Below, piece after piece: positions 44,001 to 56,035 of a DNA stretch of 64,000 bases. A program made the position numbers and the translations under genes. This DNA comes from Procambarus clarkii (taxonomy: Eukaryota; Arthropoda; Malacostraca; Decapoda; Cambaridae): the NCBI RefSeq assembly GCF_040958095.1, contig NC_091181.1, positions 25,010,600-25,074,599 of the forward strand, in the 5' to 3' direction. The notes below the pieces were generated by a model. The model was not told the DNA's origin, did not search any database, and was given only the letters and a program-made list of their open reading frames with translations. Numbering within the stretch: position 1 is the first letter of the stretch; every line of letters starts with the position of its first letter.

Positions 44001-46337
44001 AGTTAAATTTTACAAAGTACTCAAGAGCACCAAGATAAGTCGATTATTGTTTATACCAATTTTCATTCATAAAGGCATATTGTATTTCTTTTGTTTTCTC
44101 TTAAATTCTCACTTGTAATCATTAGCCCAATCTACACTTCATTTCAGCTTTATTTTCATTAACAAAGCACATTCATCTTTCCAGCATTAAAAACTTGCCA
44201 TCTCTCGTTTCATTTATTCCTCATTTATTCTACTCATAATTTTTCAAGGTTTGAGTACGTGCAGGGCTTTGATCTGAAGAAAATTCTATCCTTAGTGGGG
44301 AGGACTTACAGGAAGATATGTCACCACCAGCCCAATATATATATGGAGTCACCATCAGCCACCTCTATATTATTTCTAGATTAAGTGTAGAGGAGGGACC
44401 AAAGAACTGAAGCTCAACCTCCACAAGCACAACTAGGTGAGAACAGGAGGCAATTTTCATCACATAGTGGTGGGCAATGGGGTGTCAGATCACTACAATA
44501 CTCTTGTCTGCTACATAGTATATGAATACAGTGAAATTTAATTTAATTTTATAATATATTTTATTCGCAATGGAATACAGAGTTGATAAAAAAGTGCTAA
44601 ATTGTTTTTACATGTGTTAACACCGACATTGGCTCAGTATGTACTAAACAAAAAAATTTGTACAGTTCTACTGTAGTAGCATTATTACATTGAGGTCATA
44701 TTTGTTAATTGAACAACAGCAAACTGATAATGCATTAATTTATAAGAAACTCAGAAGAATTTATGAATTTGTAATTGAACCAAAATAAAACCTTTTTGTT
44801 GGCATTAAATGATACAAATTTGTCAACCAAACAGTCTAATGACCAGACCACCAAGCAGGAAGCCGTTGATCCTCTGAATTATCATCAGCTAATCAGTTCA
44901 CTGTAGTATCCATCTCCCAGTGTACCAAAAGTAACCAAAAAGCATACATCTGGAAACAGACCTTAGAGACATTTGGCCACAGCATTTCGTCCATGAAATT
45001 TCCTGGCTGGAAAACTAGATGCTTCCCCGTTGTACATGGGAAATGGTTGAAATACAGTAATGTATTTCATCCAGTTCTTAAAATTACTTTGGCAGTCATG
45101 AATATTCTGTCCATCTTCCTAATTGTGGGAAAGAATGACTGATTGTAGATCAAGAGAGAAAGAATTTAGTTGATGGAAAATATTTGACTAGTTAATGTAC
45201 ATGATGTATGAAATAAATCATGAGGTAAATTCCTTAAGAACTAAAATGATTTGTTTTTTAAAATATGAAGATGATAAAAAATTATATTCAAGTTTCAGGA
45301 CTATAGAAGTTACATAATATTACTAAAACTAAGTATTCTATCAAATAATTCTGTATATTTCATTAAGTCTAAAGCAATTCCCTTATGATTTGGTGACATT
45401 TCTCTACACTGTAATGGCTTAATGAAACAGCAAAACCTAAGAATTGGAAGGAATACCTATACAGTACAATACTGAAGAAACCACTACTGTAGAAAACAAA
45501 TACAATGGTGATTGTTTTTTATATATTTATACAGTAGTCATTTTCCCATTATCCAAACTCTAACAATCAGATTGGCCTAAGTAATCATTTCACTTTTGGA
45601 GTAAATAAATTCAGATAGTCTTTAGATCAATTAAACAACTTTTTGGTCAGGTGTTTTAGTCAACTGTGCACACGACCATGGGAGGCTAGTTTCTGTAGAT
45701 AATTGCCAAGAGGCAAACATGAGCAGACCCTGTAATGATCTAGTGTGGCATGGCCATTTACCCTCAAATCTTAAAATAAAATAAACATTCCTTCAAAATG
45801 TCAGCTAACAACAGTGCTAATATTTCGAGAGGCATCGCCAAGCAGCACAAATATTTTAAGAGGAAATATGTTGGGCTGTGTTGATATAGCACAGATTATT
45901 AAAAAAGTTAAATAGTATATCTATGATTCAAATCTTTGAATATAGTATAATGTTGACAAGACAACTGGCTGATATTTTGAGGAGTTAGGATAATATCTAC
46001 ATTTGTTGCAAATACGAAATCTAGCAAGATCGTGAGTTTGTAGACAACATTCAGTAAGCATTAACTATGGGAATGGAACAAGCAAAACTGAAATGAAACT
46101 AAAGCTCCTGAGCTAGGATGGTTGCTTTTTAAGGCAAATTTAATGAGCAAATGAACATTAGTGATCAGTGTTCACACTGATCACCATTAGAGGCCTAGCT
46201 TTGCCCATCAACTTCACTGTGGGGCTGCATGAATGCTTCTGGTGTGCACCCAAGCAGATGTACAGTGATTGCCTAATAATGCCTGTGGTCAGGAAAGAAT
46301 AAGTTTTTGACAAGGCTCTTTACAATTGATTACAGTA
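41014..46337. other. Intergenic AT-rich sequence without recognisable genes
   Basis: No exon with splice signals and family similarity could be supported. 44380-44460 contains gaggagggaccaaagaac and caagcacaactaggtgag, which resembles the 3' terminus of a CR1-like LINE and the tail of SINE copy a. Otherwise unremarkable. Confidence 0.5.
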
Positions 46338-47741
46338 CAGTGGCACCTCGACTTATGATTGTCCCGACTTACGATAATTTCAAGTTACGATATAAATCTG
46401 ATCGGAAAATGCGACTCAACTTACGATAGCGTTGTCGACTAACGATATTTGTTGGTACACGTTCAGGGTCGACCAAGCGCATGGTTCCCAGTTGCCTGGG
46501 CCGACCTGCCTCGGTTTACTAGAGCCGCCTGCTTAGTGACGATCACGCTTAAAGAAATTCTATTCTTTTGGTGATTTTTTTGCTTTTTGAACATAAAACT
46601 GATTATTATATATCACACCATGGGTCCCAAGAAAGTCAGTGGTAAGGTTCAACATATGAAAACACATGTAAGGATGACCATAGAGCAAAAACAAGAGACC
46701 ATTCGTAAATATGAAGATGGTGTGCCGGTTGCTGAACTAGTTAGGCAGTACAACAAATCTCAGTCAACGATATCCACCATACTTGCTAAGAAAAAGGACA
46801 TCATGAGTGGTAAGTGGCAAAAGGCGTATCAATAATCACGAAACATAGAACACAAACACTTGAGGATGTTGAACAGTTATTATTAATTTGGATACACAGC
46901 AAGGAGTTAGTGGGTGATAGAGTTTCAGAGGCCATCATTTGTGAAAAAGCAAGGAAATTGCATGAAGACCTTTTAAAGAAAACCCCTGGAACGAGTGATG
47001 CAAATATGAAAGAGTTTAAGGAGAGCAAGGGATGGTTTGAGAAATTTAGAAAAAGAAGTGGCATTCATAGTGTTCTGAGTGTTGTGTGTTGCGAGCTGGT
47101 GGAGGAACACAGCGAAGAACTGACCACTGAAGAACTTCACAAGGAGCAGCAACAAGAGACGGCTGAGGAAATTTCTTCAGGGGAGGAGGAGACAGTACAG
47201 AATGTCCCTTCCTCATTAATTAAGAAAATGTGTGCAGCATGGGAAGAATTGCAAACTTTTGCTGAAACAACTCGCCCAAATCACAGTGCAGTAGGCCGTT
47301 GCCTTAACCTTTTTAATGACACTGTGATGCCTCACTACAGACAAAAATTAAAATGTATGGAAAACAAAAATCTATGGAAAGGTTGTTAGTGAGACAAACA
47401 AGCAGTGAATCACAACCAGGTCCTAGTGGTATGCAGGCAAAACGTAGGGAAGAGAGTACCCCCAGATGTTATAATGGAAGGGGACTCCCCTTCCGAACAG
47501 TAACACCCCGCTTTTCCCCTCCTCACCATCTTCCATACGCATCAAGAGGTAAGATAAACATATGTACTGTATTGTAGTTAGAGAAAAAAATTGTATTCAG
47601 AATAAAATGTATTTTTAAGTTAATATTTTTGGGGGTGTGGAACAGATTAATCCAATTCCCATTATTTCCTATGGGAAAAATTGCTTCGACTTACTATACG
47701 TCTCTGGGAACAGATTACCATCGTAAATCGAGGCCCCACTG
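46338..47741 (+). mobile_element. Tigger/pogo-type DNA transposon with deleted catalytic domain
   Basis: TA duplicated at 46336-46337 and 47742-47743. Termini cagtggcacctcgacttatg and the reverse complement of cgtaaatcgaggccccactg form imperfect ~21-bp inverted repeats. At the left end, four or five copies of an acttacgata-like motif lie about 20-30 bp apart (46350-46460), possible transposase binding sites. Total length 1404 bp against about 2.3-2.8 kb for complete Tigger elements. Non-autonomous. Confidence 0.87.
46620..47577 (+). pseudogene. Tigger transposase remnant: CENP-B-type DNA-binding domains, DDE domain absent
   Basis: The start is the Met at 46620 (ccatgg context). The N-terminal psq/HTH reads TIEQKQETIRKYEDGVPVAE and QYNKSQSTISTILAKKKDI. 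A frameshift at about 46820 leads to the CENP-B/Tc5 HTH (TLEDVEQLLLIWIHSKEL, KESKGWFEKFRKRSGI; to about 47080). The sequence then jumps to the acidic C-terminal tail (LTTEELHKEQQQE, ISSGEEE), so the whole DDE catalytic core, about 250 residues, is missing. The tail is open to 47389 and continues in another frame to about 47577. It could only encode a DNA-binding product. Confidence 0.8.
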
Positions 47742-47743
47742 TA

Positions 47744-49239
47744 TGGTAAACTAGTAATTTTCAAAGGTTTTGTTGTATTTTGTCAAAGTTAGGAAATATA
47801 CTTGACTCGCCTCCACTTCATCGAGTCCATCCCAAGTGTTCATTACTCGCAACATTATGTAAGCAAAGAACACAATCTCGTAAGTTTTTTATAGTCAGCC
47901 ATTAAAGTGGGAAATGGGTCGGTCATCGTCATCGTCATAATGATGACAATGACTATAAAATGCAGAAATATTGAAGTCAATGAGAACTTATTTAGAGCAG
48001 GTTTTTGACAAAGACAGCACAACAGGCTTCTTAATTAAACACAGCAGCGCAAATTAAATCATGAGGCCACCTCTTTTTCAGAAACCCCTCTATGGGAATT
48101 ATGAATAAACAGACATACATTTCCATAATATGAAAGCTAACTATATCTTCAGAGAGCTATACCCTGGAGTCATGTAATGAATCTGATTTAAATTGAAATT
48201 ATGTTTAAAATTTAGACTTAGAGTTTAAGGAAAAGGATCTCTTACAATGGAATGAGATGAAATTAAATGATATAACATCATTAGTCATAGGAATGCAATT
48301 ATTTATTATATGAGCTGACGCCCACTTCTTCCCTGTCGTGTCCACAGCTGATGTGGACACCAGGCACTTATGGTTCATGTGCCTCTTCATGCTAACACAT
48401 CACTTGTAAATTATCATCAGTACCATTTAATTCTCAGTGATAAGTCACTTACAGGTTATTTTATTAATTTGCCACAAATTTATATAAAAACAATTAAATG
48501 CTAATGAGCTATGTGTGTGGTCCAAAATGTAATTAATAATGTGAATGTTATTAATTTTAACAGATAAGTGATTGAAACCATTTTTAATAAAAATAAAAAT
48601 TACATTTACCTGGTAACATTTCTATAAAAAACGTAAAAAAGAGTATAAAATATTATTATTATTATTTACAAAAATATACATTTTTTAATATGGAAGACTG
48701 CTATACACCTATATTATTGAAACTTGGTCCATATCTTACTGTTATTAATTGATTATTATTTTAATACATCAATACAGCTTATTCAATATTAGATTTGTAG
48801 GCAGTATTTAATTTTTCCACTAAATACAGTACTGATGCTTGAGCAGGAGCTGAATGCTAATTATTTTGTAATAAAATTCACAACTGAAACATATAATTTT
48901 ATATTTCTAATTGCTTTAAATAAAATAAAAGTGGAATCATACAAGATTAGATTTTTGGAGTTACACCAGGAGGCTCAAGGTTAAGTCTATATCTCAAGGT
49001 CTATATTGCTTCTATACTTATCACAATCACTTACTGAAAAAGATGTGTTCGTGTAAAACTTTTGGATTGCCAATAGCATGAATTTCAAATGAAATCTTGA
49101 GATGCTAATTTTATTAGAATTCATAAAAGCTGATATTTCACCAGCAAAAAGAATTTGTTAAAAGGCAATGTGTCTCCTACTGTCTCATATTGGAGTTGTG
49201 AACTGGGGGTATGTCTTGATATCCTTGACTTTCTGGCTT
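47744..49239. other. Intergenic sequence and likely 3' UTR of the sulfotransferase gene
   Basis: AT-rich, no gene seen on the + strand. On the minus strand the sequence just below 49240 should be the 3' UTR. Confidence 0.5.
49110..49115 (-). promoter_or_regulatory. Candidate polyadenylation signal of the sulfotransferase gene
   Basis: tttatt on + reads AATAAA on the minus strand, 125 nt past the stop codon. Confidence 0.45.
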
Positions 49240-49643
49240 TTATAAGCTTTGTCTTACAACTTTTGCTTCCCACGGGTCATACAGCTCATACTTAGACAAT
49301 GGAAGCCCATCCTTTCCTGTTTTTTTAAGTACAGAATCCACTTCAGCAATAGCTTTATAAACAATATCTTTTAGTTCCCTTGTAAACGGGTTAAAGTCTA
49401 ATGGCACATTTTTAGATGGCTTTCTTTTAAATAAGCCATCAGTATTTGAGCCCACACAATAAAGTCTGTTATTATCTATAGGTAGTTTCAAGTAATGCAT
49501 TATCTTCTCCATTTCCTCAACGGGATTTTCTTTCAAGTGTTCATAGTAAGTGACATGTATGTTTACTGGCTGGCATAGAGATAGCCAGTCTACATAAAAA
49601 TCCTTCCACAGTCCAATCTTCAGCATCACAAATTCAGCCCAAC
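49240..49643 (-). CDS. WSCD-type sulfotransferase, terminal exon
   Basis: The acceptor on the minus strand is ttcaacag before 49643. Two nt complete a Gly codon begun in the exon at 52173. It reads GWAEFVMLKIGLWKDFYVDWL, VTYYEHLKENPVEEMEKI, LPIDNNRLYCVGSNTDGLFK, and LDFNPFTRELKDIV, then the stop at 49240. This order (W-x-EFV, dWL, YYE-x-L, RLxCV-x-x-N-x-x-G-x-FxR) matches the C-terminal half of WSC-domain-containing sulfotransferases (WSCD1/2, sialate O-sulfotransferases). These Golgi enzymes move sulfate from PAPS to glycans. The window shows no WSC or transmembrane part. Confidence 0.85.
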
Positions 49644-49672
49644 CTGTTGAAAAAGGGACGTCAATAAAGTTC

Positions 49673-49737
49673 AAGCCAATTACAGGGTAGTGTATATGTA
49701 TAGTTCATGTAATATGAATATGGCAAAAATCTTTTAA
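49673..49737. repeat. Direct repeat flanking the minisatellite (copy 1)
   Basis: agccaattacagggtagtg, then tagttcatgtaatatgaata. It recurs at 50558-50617 on the other side of the 26-bp array. It lies in the intron 30 bp upstream (minus sense) of the terminal-exon acceptor. Confidence 0.85.
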
Positions 49738-49767
49738 ACATTGAACAAGATGGATGGAAAGACACCC

Positions 49768-49840
49768 AACACCTGGTCGAGGACCGGGCCACGGGGACGC
49801 TACGCCTCGAAATGATCTCAAGGTAACCTCAACTGAAGGT
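49768..49840 (+). mobile_element. SINE family 1 tail fragment
   Basis: cctggtcgaggaccgggcc, acggggacgctacgcctcg and aaatgatctcaaggtaacct match the 3' third of the family-1 SINEs. Head and core are absent. Confidence 0.75.
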
Positions 49841-50052
49841 AACCCCACATATGTTAAACTAAAGTTACTTCCTATAATTCAAATGTGTGGGTTGGGTGCT
49901 TAATTTTCAGCCACATTTTTGTGACTTCATGTCTATAAATATGATGTAGAGAGGTGCTATGCAAGATAGTATCATGGAATGAAAGCCTTAAATAAAAGAG
50001 AGTTTCAGTGGAAGAGATAATGAACTCACTTCAGGGTGCATAATAATTACCT

Positions 50053-50520
50053 CACTTGACAGTCCCAAGGGACGATGTCACTTGACAGTCCCAAGGGACG
50101 GTGTCACTTGACAGTCCCAAGGGACGGTGTCACTTGACAGTCCCAAGGGACGGTGTCACTTGACAGTCCCAAGGGACGGTGTCACTTGACAGTCCCAAGG
50201 GACGGTGTCACTTGACAGTCCCAAGGGACGGTGTCACTTGACAGTCCCAAGGGACGGTGTCACTTGACAGTCCCAAGGGACGGTGTCACTTGACAGTCCC
50301 CAGGGACGGTGTCACTTGACAGTCCCCAGGGACGGTGTCACTTGACTGTCCCCAGGGACGGTGTCACTTGACTGTCCCAAGGGACGGTGTCACTTGACTG
50401 TCCCAAGGGACGGTGTCACTTGACTGTCCCAAGGGACGGTGTCACTTGACTGTCCCAAGGGACGGTGTCACTTGACTGTCCCAAGGGACGGTGTCACTTG
50501 ACTGTCCCAAGGGACGGTGT
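50053..50520. repeat. 26-bp minisatellite, exactly 18 units
   Basis: The unit starts cacttgacagtcccaaggga and ends cggtgt. Units are near-identical, with two variable sites. Order along the array: nine acag/caagg, two acag/ccagg, one actg/ccagg, six actg/caagg. Each unit holds two small inverted repeats, gtca-ct-tgac and gtccc-aa-gggac. It lies in the last intron of the sulfotransferase gene and ends in the palindrome cacttgacatcaagtg (50521-50536). Confidence 0.97.
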
Positions 50521-50557
50521 CACTTGACATCAAGTGTCAGGTGAATATGGTTATTGA

Positions 50558-50617
50558 AGCCAATTACAGGGTAGTGTATAGTTCATGTAATATGAATATG
50601 GTAAAAATATTTTAATT
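50558..50617. repeat. Direct repeat flanking the minisatellite (copy 2)
   Basis: Same sequence as 49673-49737, minus a 6-nt piece (tatgta), with few mismatches. Confidence 0.85.
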
Positions 50618-50650
50618 ACTTGCGGGACTGTATGTGAGACCTTTATAATA

Positions 50651-50750
50651 CCTCACTTGACAGTGTATTATAATACCTCACTTGACAGTGTATTATAATA
50701 CCTCACTTGACAGTGTATTATAATACCTCACTTGACAGTGTATTATGAAG
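50651..50750. repeat. 25-bp minisatellite, 4 units
   Basis: The unit starts cctcacttgacagtgtatta and ends taata. It shares cctcacttgacagt with the first unit of the 26-bp array. The last unit is altered at its end (tgaag). Confidence 0.95.
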
Positions 50751-51744
50751 AGATCTTGCTATGTAGAAGGTGGTGGTTACTTCTATTCACTATATACAAG
50801 AACAGAGGATACTTATAAACTGCTTTGTGCTAAGACAAAAGGAGGTACATCTTAGGAACTTTAAACTTAGTGTACATAACATATATTCTATTGCTTCACC
50901 TTGAAGAGTAATGAAACAAAATAAGCATATAGGATAATCTATGAATCAAAATAAAACATCACTCAACATATTTGAGGAAATTGTCATAAATATATACAAG
51001 TTATTGTACTTAACAACAAACATACGCTTCCCTCCACAATCATTCATTCACTGACTTGGAGTCGGCAACAAATAGGGAAGCATGGGCTTGCTGGTAAGTG
51101 CAGATACAGCACTAAATTTATAAGCATAAAACATAGGACAAAAAGATGAGGGAACTATCAGAGGAAAGTGCCAAGCCATTATGACTATACAGCACTTGGA
51201 AGGGGTCAGGATAAGGATTTAGGATGGAATGGGGGGAAAGGAATGGTGCCCAACCACTTGGACAGTCGGAGATTAAACTTCGACCTGCATGAAGCAAGAC
51301 CGTCGCTTCATGCAGGTTGCTATTTTTTTTTGTGCTTAAGATTGTGATGCTCAAAATTTGAAGACAGATAACACCATTTAATTTGAAGCTGTGCCTCACA
51401 GAATATAGAGCAAATAATTCCCATTGTCAGGACCATGAAGCCTGTACAGTACTTACTTAGGCTCACCAAGGTCTGGTCACACTGCTGGTATAGCCACACA
51501 AGGCAAAATAGAGAACAGGACTTGAGACCAGAAGTGACTGAGCTGACTCCAGCACATCAGTTCAAGAACTGAAGTGGTGGGATGCCGGCTCCCACACCTT
51601 TCCCTACTTCCACCGCAACGAGCAAGAGTGCTAGTTGCATGAAGTGTTGCTTGTTGGGTTTCTTTCTAAAGGAGTTATTTTGACCTTTTATGATGTAGAT
51701 TGCACAAGTTAACCAGACAGTGATCTGTTTTGATTCACCTATCT

Positions 51745-52006
51745 TTCTTCCTTCCCTGGCTGATGGAAGGAAGGCATAGTGACATAATTGTGACAATTAT
51801 GACATACTTTAAATGTAAAGTGCTCATAAGCCATTCCTCCTTGCACCTCTCTGAAGGGAAGGGGGGGAGGGGGCAGGTTCTGGCTCATGGTCCCTGGGAG
51901 GCACAAGGACTTCTGTGACTGATGACCCCAAACTAATACAGTACTGTATAGCACACATCAGTTTGGATAGCTTCAGGGAGCCAAAGTGGCTCCCCACAGA
52001 AAACCC
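51745..52006 (-). repeat. DIRS-type terminal-repeat relic (subfamily 2)
   Basis: Reverse orientation. It ends ggctccccacagaaaaccc, the reverse complement of an ITR terminus, and contains gcacctctctgaaggg, ctggctcatggtccctgg and actttaaatgtaaagtg, shared with 24172-24400. It lies within the sulfotransferase intron. Confidence 0.7.
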
Positions 52007-52172
52007 TTAATTCATAGAAAGCAAAACCAACCACATACACTTTGTGAATATTAATATATACAGTATGTAGTTACTTTTCTTGTCATATTGACACAAAAAA
52101 TAAATTTGTCCTCATTCAAATGTCCATGTTTATATGCAATTCTCTGTACAGAGGTACTGTATAGTAACAAAC

Positions 52173-52314
52173 CTTTGCCCAAAAAATGTGCTTTTGGGGC
52201 ATAGCCAGTGTGGCCACCGACATCCAAGTGACGGTGCGAGATGAGAGCTTTGAAAGGATTCCGGATAACCAACACACCTTGGTAATTCAGTTCATCCATG
52301 TGATTTCTTTTTAA
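52173..52314 (-). CDS. WSCD-type sulfotransferase, internal exon with 3'-phosphate-binding motif
   Basis: Minus-strand acceptor atgttgcag and donor ag|gtttgt. 142 bp, starting in phase 0 and ending after 1 nt. Reads LKRNHMDELNYQG, VLVIRNPFKALISHR, DVGGHTGYAPKAHF. The R-N-P-x-x-x-x-x-S arrangement is the sulfotransferase 3'-phosphate-binding (PAPS) motif, and GHxGYAP is WSCD-specific. It joins both neighbours in frame. Confidence 0.87.
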
Positions 52315-52426
52315 CTGCAACATATAAAATCTGAATGAAGCAAGCAATACGGTAGGACTTAAATTAGACAAAAATTAAGATAATTTTCAATTGGTTTACA
52401 AATTTAAAAGTTTGGTAATCTAAAAA

Positions 52427-52780
52427 TGCAGCTACAACTGAGGTAGGCCTACAACTGTGGTTGCAATTATGACTGAACTGAAACTATGAATGTGACTGCA
52501 GCTATGCTACAACTATGGTTACAGCCATATCTGTCACTGCACTATTAATGTGCCTGCAACTATGACTGTAGCTGCACTACAACTGGTTGCATTATAATTG
52601 TGGCTACAACTACTGTATAATTAAAATTATGACAACTGGCAGCTACTAGAACTATATCTGAAATAACTGTGGCTCCAGATACAAATACTGTATAGCTTAA
52701 CTATGGCTGCAGTTAAAATAATAGCTATGCATTAACTGTGACTTTAGCTGCAGCTAATACAGATGCAAATGCAGCAGAGA
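52427..52780. repeat. Degenerate tandem repeat of ~12-nt units
   Basis: Repeated variants of ctacaactatgg / ctgcagctatg over about 350 bp, with TGCAGC and ACAACT words recurring. It has no long open frame. Intron of the sulfotransferase gene. Confidence 0.6.
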
Positions 52781-52972
52781 ATGCTCAGAAGAGTATACAG
52801 AGTAGCAAAGAAAGCACTACAGAGACCAGGTTATACACAATTCTTGTTACAAAAATATACAGCATATATACTGTATATTTCTCTTCCTTGTGAACTTAAC
52901 TCCCTCCCCAAATGTACTGAAGATGAATCTGTATGTTAAACCATGATTTACAAATTTGTAAATCACACTTAC

Positions 52973-53076
52973 CCTCTCTCTATGTGAAGCCTTCATGGCA
53001 TCACCCGTCGTGTAGCCATGGCTCTTCTGCAGAATGGTCATGCCCGAGTCGTATATAACACCTTCACCATACATGC
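52973..53076 (-). CDS. WSCD-type sulfotransferase, internal exon
   Basis: Minus-strand acceptor gtgcatcag and donor gg|gtaagtg. 104 bp: 2 nt plus 34 codons. Reads MYGEGVIYDSGMTILQKSHG, YTTGDAMKASHRER. LQKSHG corresponds to the K-x-H motif found between the two PAPS motifs in sulfotransferases. Phases match the exons at 56036 and 52314. Confidence 0.85.
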
Positions 53077-53214
53077 CTGATGCACAAGGAATAACACAAG
53101 ATTATTGCATGCATATCAGAAATAGAAATGCAAGTTAGTGAAAATAATCAAGAATTTATATAATGACACTTAAATAGACATGTGAACAGGTATGGTATGT
53201 AGACTGATATACAG

Positions 53215-53996
53215 TAGAGCTACACAGGGTTCACACCAGCTTCCTCAGGGCTCTTATAAACAGACGCCATTTAAAAAAAAATCATGGGCAACATTCCTGG
53301 GTGTGGAAGCATCAGTACTACCTGAGCAACCAAGGCTGGTGCATACAGCATGAGATAACAGCATTGCTATTCAGCTTGTGACCTCAGCATTGCCTAAAAA
53401 TGTAAAAAATATATGTATATGTTGGCGAGTGAGGTGTTGTTGAGGGAGAGAGTGGCTAGCTGGCTGGTGTGCTGGCCACTCCTCATTGCTTTTCGACTCA
53501 ACATACCAACTTAGTGGTTCATTATGGTGAACAAAACATGCAGATACATATATATATAACCTGTGTGTATAAAGTGTAATAACAGCAAAACTATTTGTTT
53601 ATTGTTTTATGAACATCATAATAGAATGACTAATATGCACACCATAATTTGAGTATAGCAATGGGTCACACATTTTATTATATAAATATATCACTCTATT
53701 GAATAATATTACTGGAAAAAAAAATAAGAGACATTGGAATAATTAGGTAATAATATCTCTGTGGCAAGTCCCACCTGACAGCTTGGGTGGAGCAGACCAC
53801 CTCCAACACATGCTCTATCAGCGCCTCTTTTTTACCAGATTGCCTCGCCATATTGCGGCCCAAATATGCCACCTATGATTTTTGTATTATTTTTCCCGTG
53901 ATCAGGGAACACAAATGAACACTTTCATATGATGATTTTTTTTATTATTTCTTGCACCTGGGCGTGTTGCAGGCTGCAGGAGCAGCCAAAGGTTAA
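53215..53996 (-). mobile_element. P3 : piggyBac-like element relic, internally deleted
   Basis: Same orientation as P2. It keeps agggctcttataaacagacg, cagcttgtgacctcagcat, one ttagtggttcattatggtga module and ttcccgtgatcagggaacac. The right end is worn (aaaggttaa). Internal modules are reduced from four to one. Located in a sulfotransferase intron. Confidence 0.7.
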
Positions 53997-55189
53997 AATG
54001 CATTACAGTAAAGTGATGTAAGGAAAGAAGGGGCCTTTTTAAATGCCTTTTCTGTTAATAACTGTCCCGAGTACTTTTGAAAATACAACCTAGGCAGCAG
54101 CTAACCTCACATATGTGGAAGGCATATTCATTCTGTATGAGAGGTTCCCTTCTAAATGTATGAAAACATTGTTCCAGTTTATAATATGTACTGTGTAAAC
54201 ACTCCCAAGCACATTTTGTGATTGAAAACAATATTAAAATATGAGTGCTAAATGGAGAAACCCAGACCAAAGCCCTATGCTCTTCTGTAAGGGTGTATTA
54301 TAAAAATAATTTACACCTCTGAAACATTGGAACCAGTTGGTGGGAAAGATAAGTGGAAGGAATAACTCAGCCATTGTGTGTTGGGGTGGTGTGTCAATTG
54401 TATTTTCTCTTTTTTTACTCCCAGTACCTCCACCACCTCACTTGTAGAGTTAAGGAGCTCCAAGCATACAAAGTCCTCTCATATACTAACCTACTCCTCC
54501 ATGCAACACGCACTTGAGCCAAAAACTAAAGTAGTAAGAGATGAGGTAGTAATGGGAAAAACTACTAGCGTGCCAACCAAAAATAGGCATTTCATTACAC
54601 TCAATACTCTATTTCTTACCAAATTCCTTCAGTATCGCCCCCTCAGCATGTTCACCACAGTTCCATGAAGGCAACACTTGTCATTTGAGAACAAGATTTA
54701 AAAGGACAGGTGAAAATTGACAAATAACACTTGCCAGGCAGGTCTACACGGCACAAAGCCTATCATTATGTCTGAAGGTCTGGGGAAAGAAAAGCTGCAA
54801 ACCAATCAACATGGGAAGTTCATGGCCCTGTCAGGGACAATACTGAATTGATTGGACTATGTTGCAAAAAAAAAAAATAACAGAAAACATCAAGGTAGAA
54901 AACTTTTCCATGAGAACATGGTAAATTGACTGAAGAACCTAAGCAAGGAGACAGGATCCAGATGGAACCCAAAAAAATCATAATGGCCAACCACCCCCAG
55001 ACACATGAGGTAATCCACACTAGAACACTCAAAAAACAGGTACAGTAGGTAAGCGATATGCAAATCCTTATTCTAACACCAACAGCCAATGCACAAAAAC
55101 TCCCATGTAAATGGGGACAGGCTGCCAGGTAAGGCTGTCTTCCCCACAACTGTTGGGAAGGCCACAACTTCATTTCCCAGCCACCAAGC

Positions 55190-55510
55190 AAGGTGATAGA
55201 GCGCTAGTGGTAAGGGTCCCTGTAGTATAGTCAGGTTCGTTCTCGACGCACAATTGAGAACTCCAGGTTGGACAGAAATGGTTGGGCACATTTCCTTTCA
55301 CCTAATGGTCCTGTTCAGCTAGCATTGAGTAGGTACTCAGGAGTTAGTCACCTTGTTGTGGTGTTGCATTCTGGGCGGGGTCAATAATTCAGCCTTGGAG
55401 GGGGGGGGGGGGCTTGATAAAAGCCAAATGTGTATGAATACACTCAGGCTTACACTCAAGCAGGCTTCCTGTCCCTTGACACAATGAATTATTATTATGA
55501 ATTATAAAAG
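55190..55510 (+). mobile_element. tRNA-derived SINE, family 2 (copy b)
   Basis: The head has a tRNA-like A-box region (ctagtggtaagggtcc) and a worn B box. The body shares gagtaggtact, ggagttagtcaccttgttgt, gcggggtcaataattca, a G run at 55401-55413 and gaattattattatgaatta with 13969-14240. Confidence 0.7.
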
Positions 55511-56035
55511 AAAAAGTATCCTAACCAAAAAACAGAAGGGTGCCACCCACCCAAAAAATAGACCTGAGAATATGTCATTAGGCCCTGCAAGAAAAATTAA
55601 GTATCCTTCAACACACCATGTAGGCTGGTGTAAATAGTAGCCTACTTGGGGCATCTAGTATTTCTGGGTGCAATGTGATGGTGGTATGAAAGGTAGTTTA
55701 TGCATAGTTAACTCTACTCAGAGATTTGTTTGGATAGTGTTGTAACTGCCAAAAACATTCTTTGAAGGGAGGCTGAGTGTTGTGAATTCTCACTGAAGCT
55801 CTAATGAGTGGTTCACCTCAGTACTGGTTGATCTCTGATATCCACATGATACCCACTCCAATGAGGAGCCCAGAGAAGCTGCTACTGACATAGTAAATGA
55901 CATAATATTCTTTGTTTGAATTTAATTTACTATCTTTTACATTAACAACTCAATGTAAATAGGTATACTGTACTGTATCAGTAAAATCAGTCCAAAATAT
56001 CTCTAATCAAAATGGAAAACAACAAGTCATCATAC

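Noticed and set aside
46620..47389. Domesticated CENP-B/TIGD-type host gene
   Set aside because: TA duplications, inverted ends, a frameshift and the missing DDE core point to a degraded transposon rather than a domesticated gene.
50053..50520. CRISPR-like array
   Set aside because: Units are contiguous 26-mers with no unique spacers, and the setting is a eukaryotic intron.
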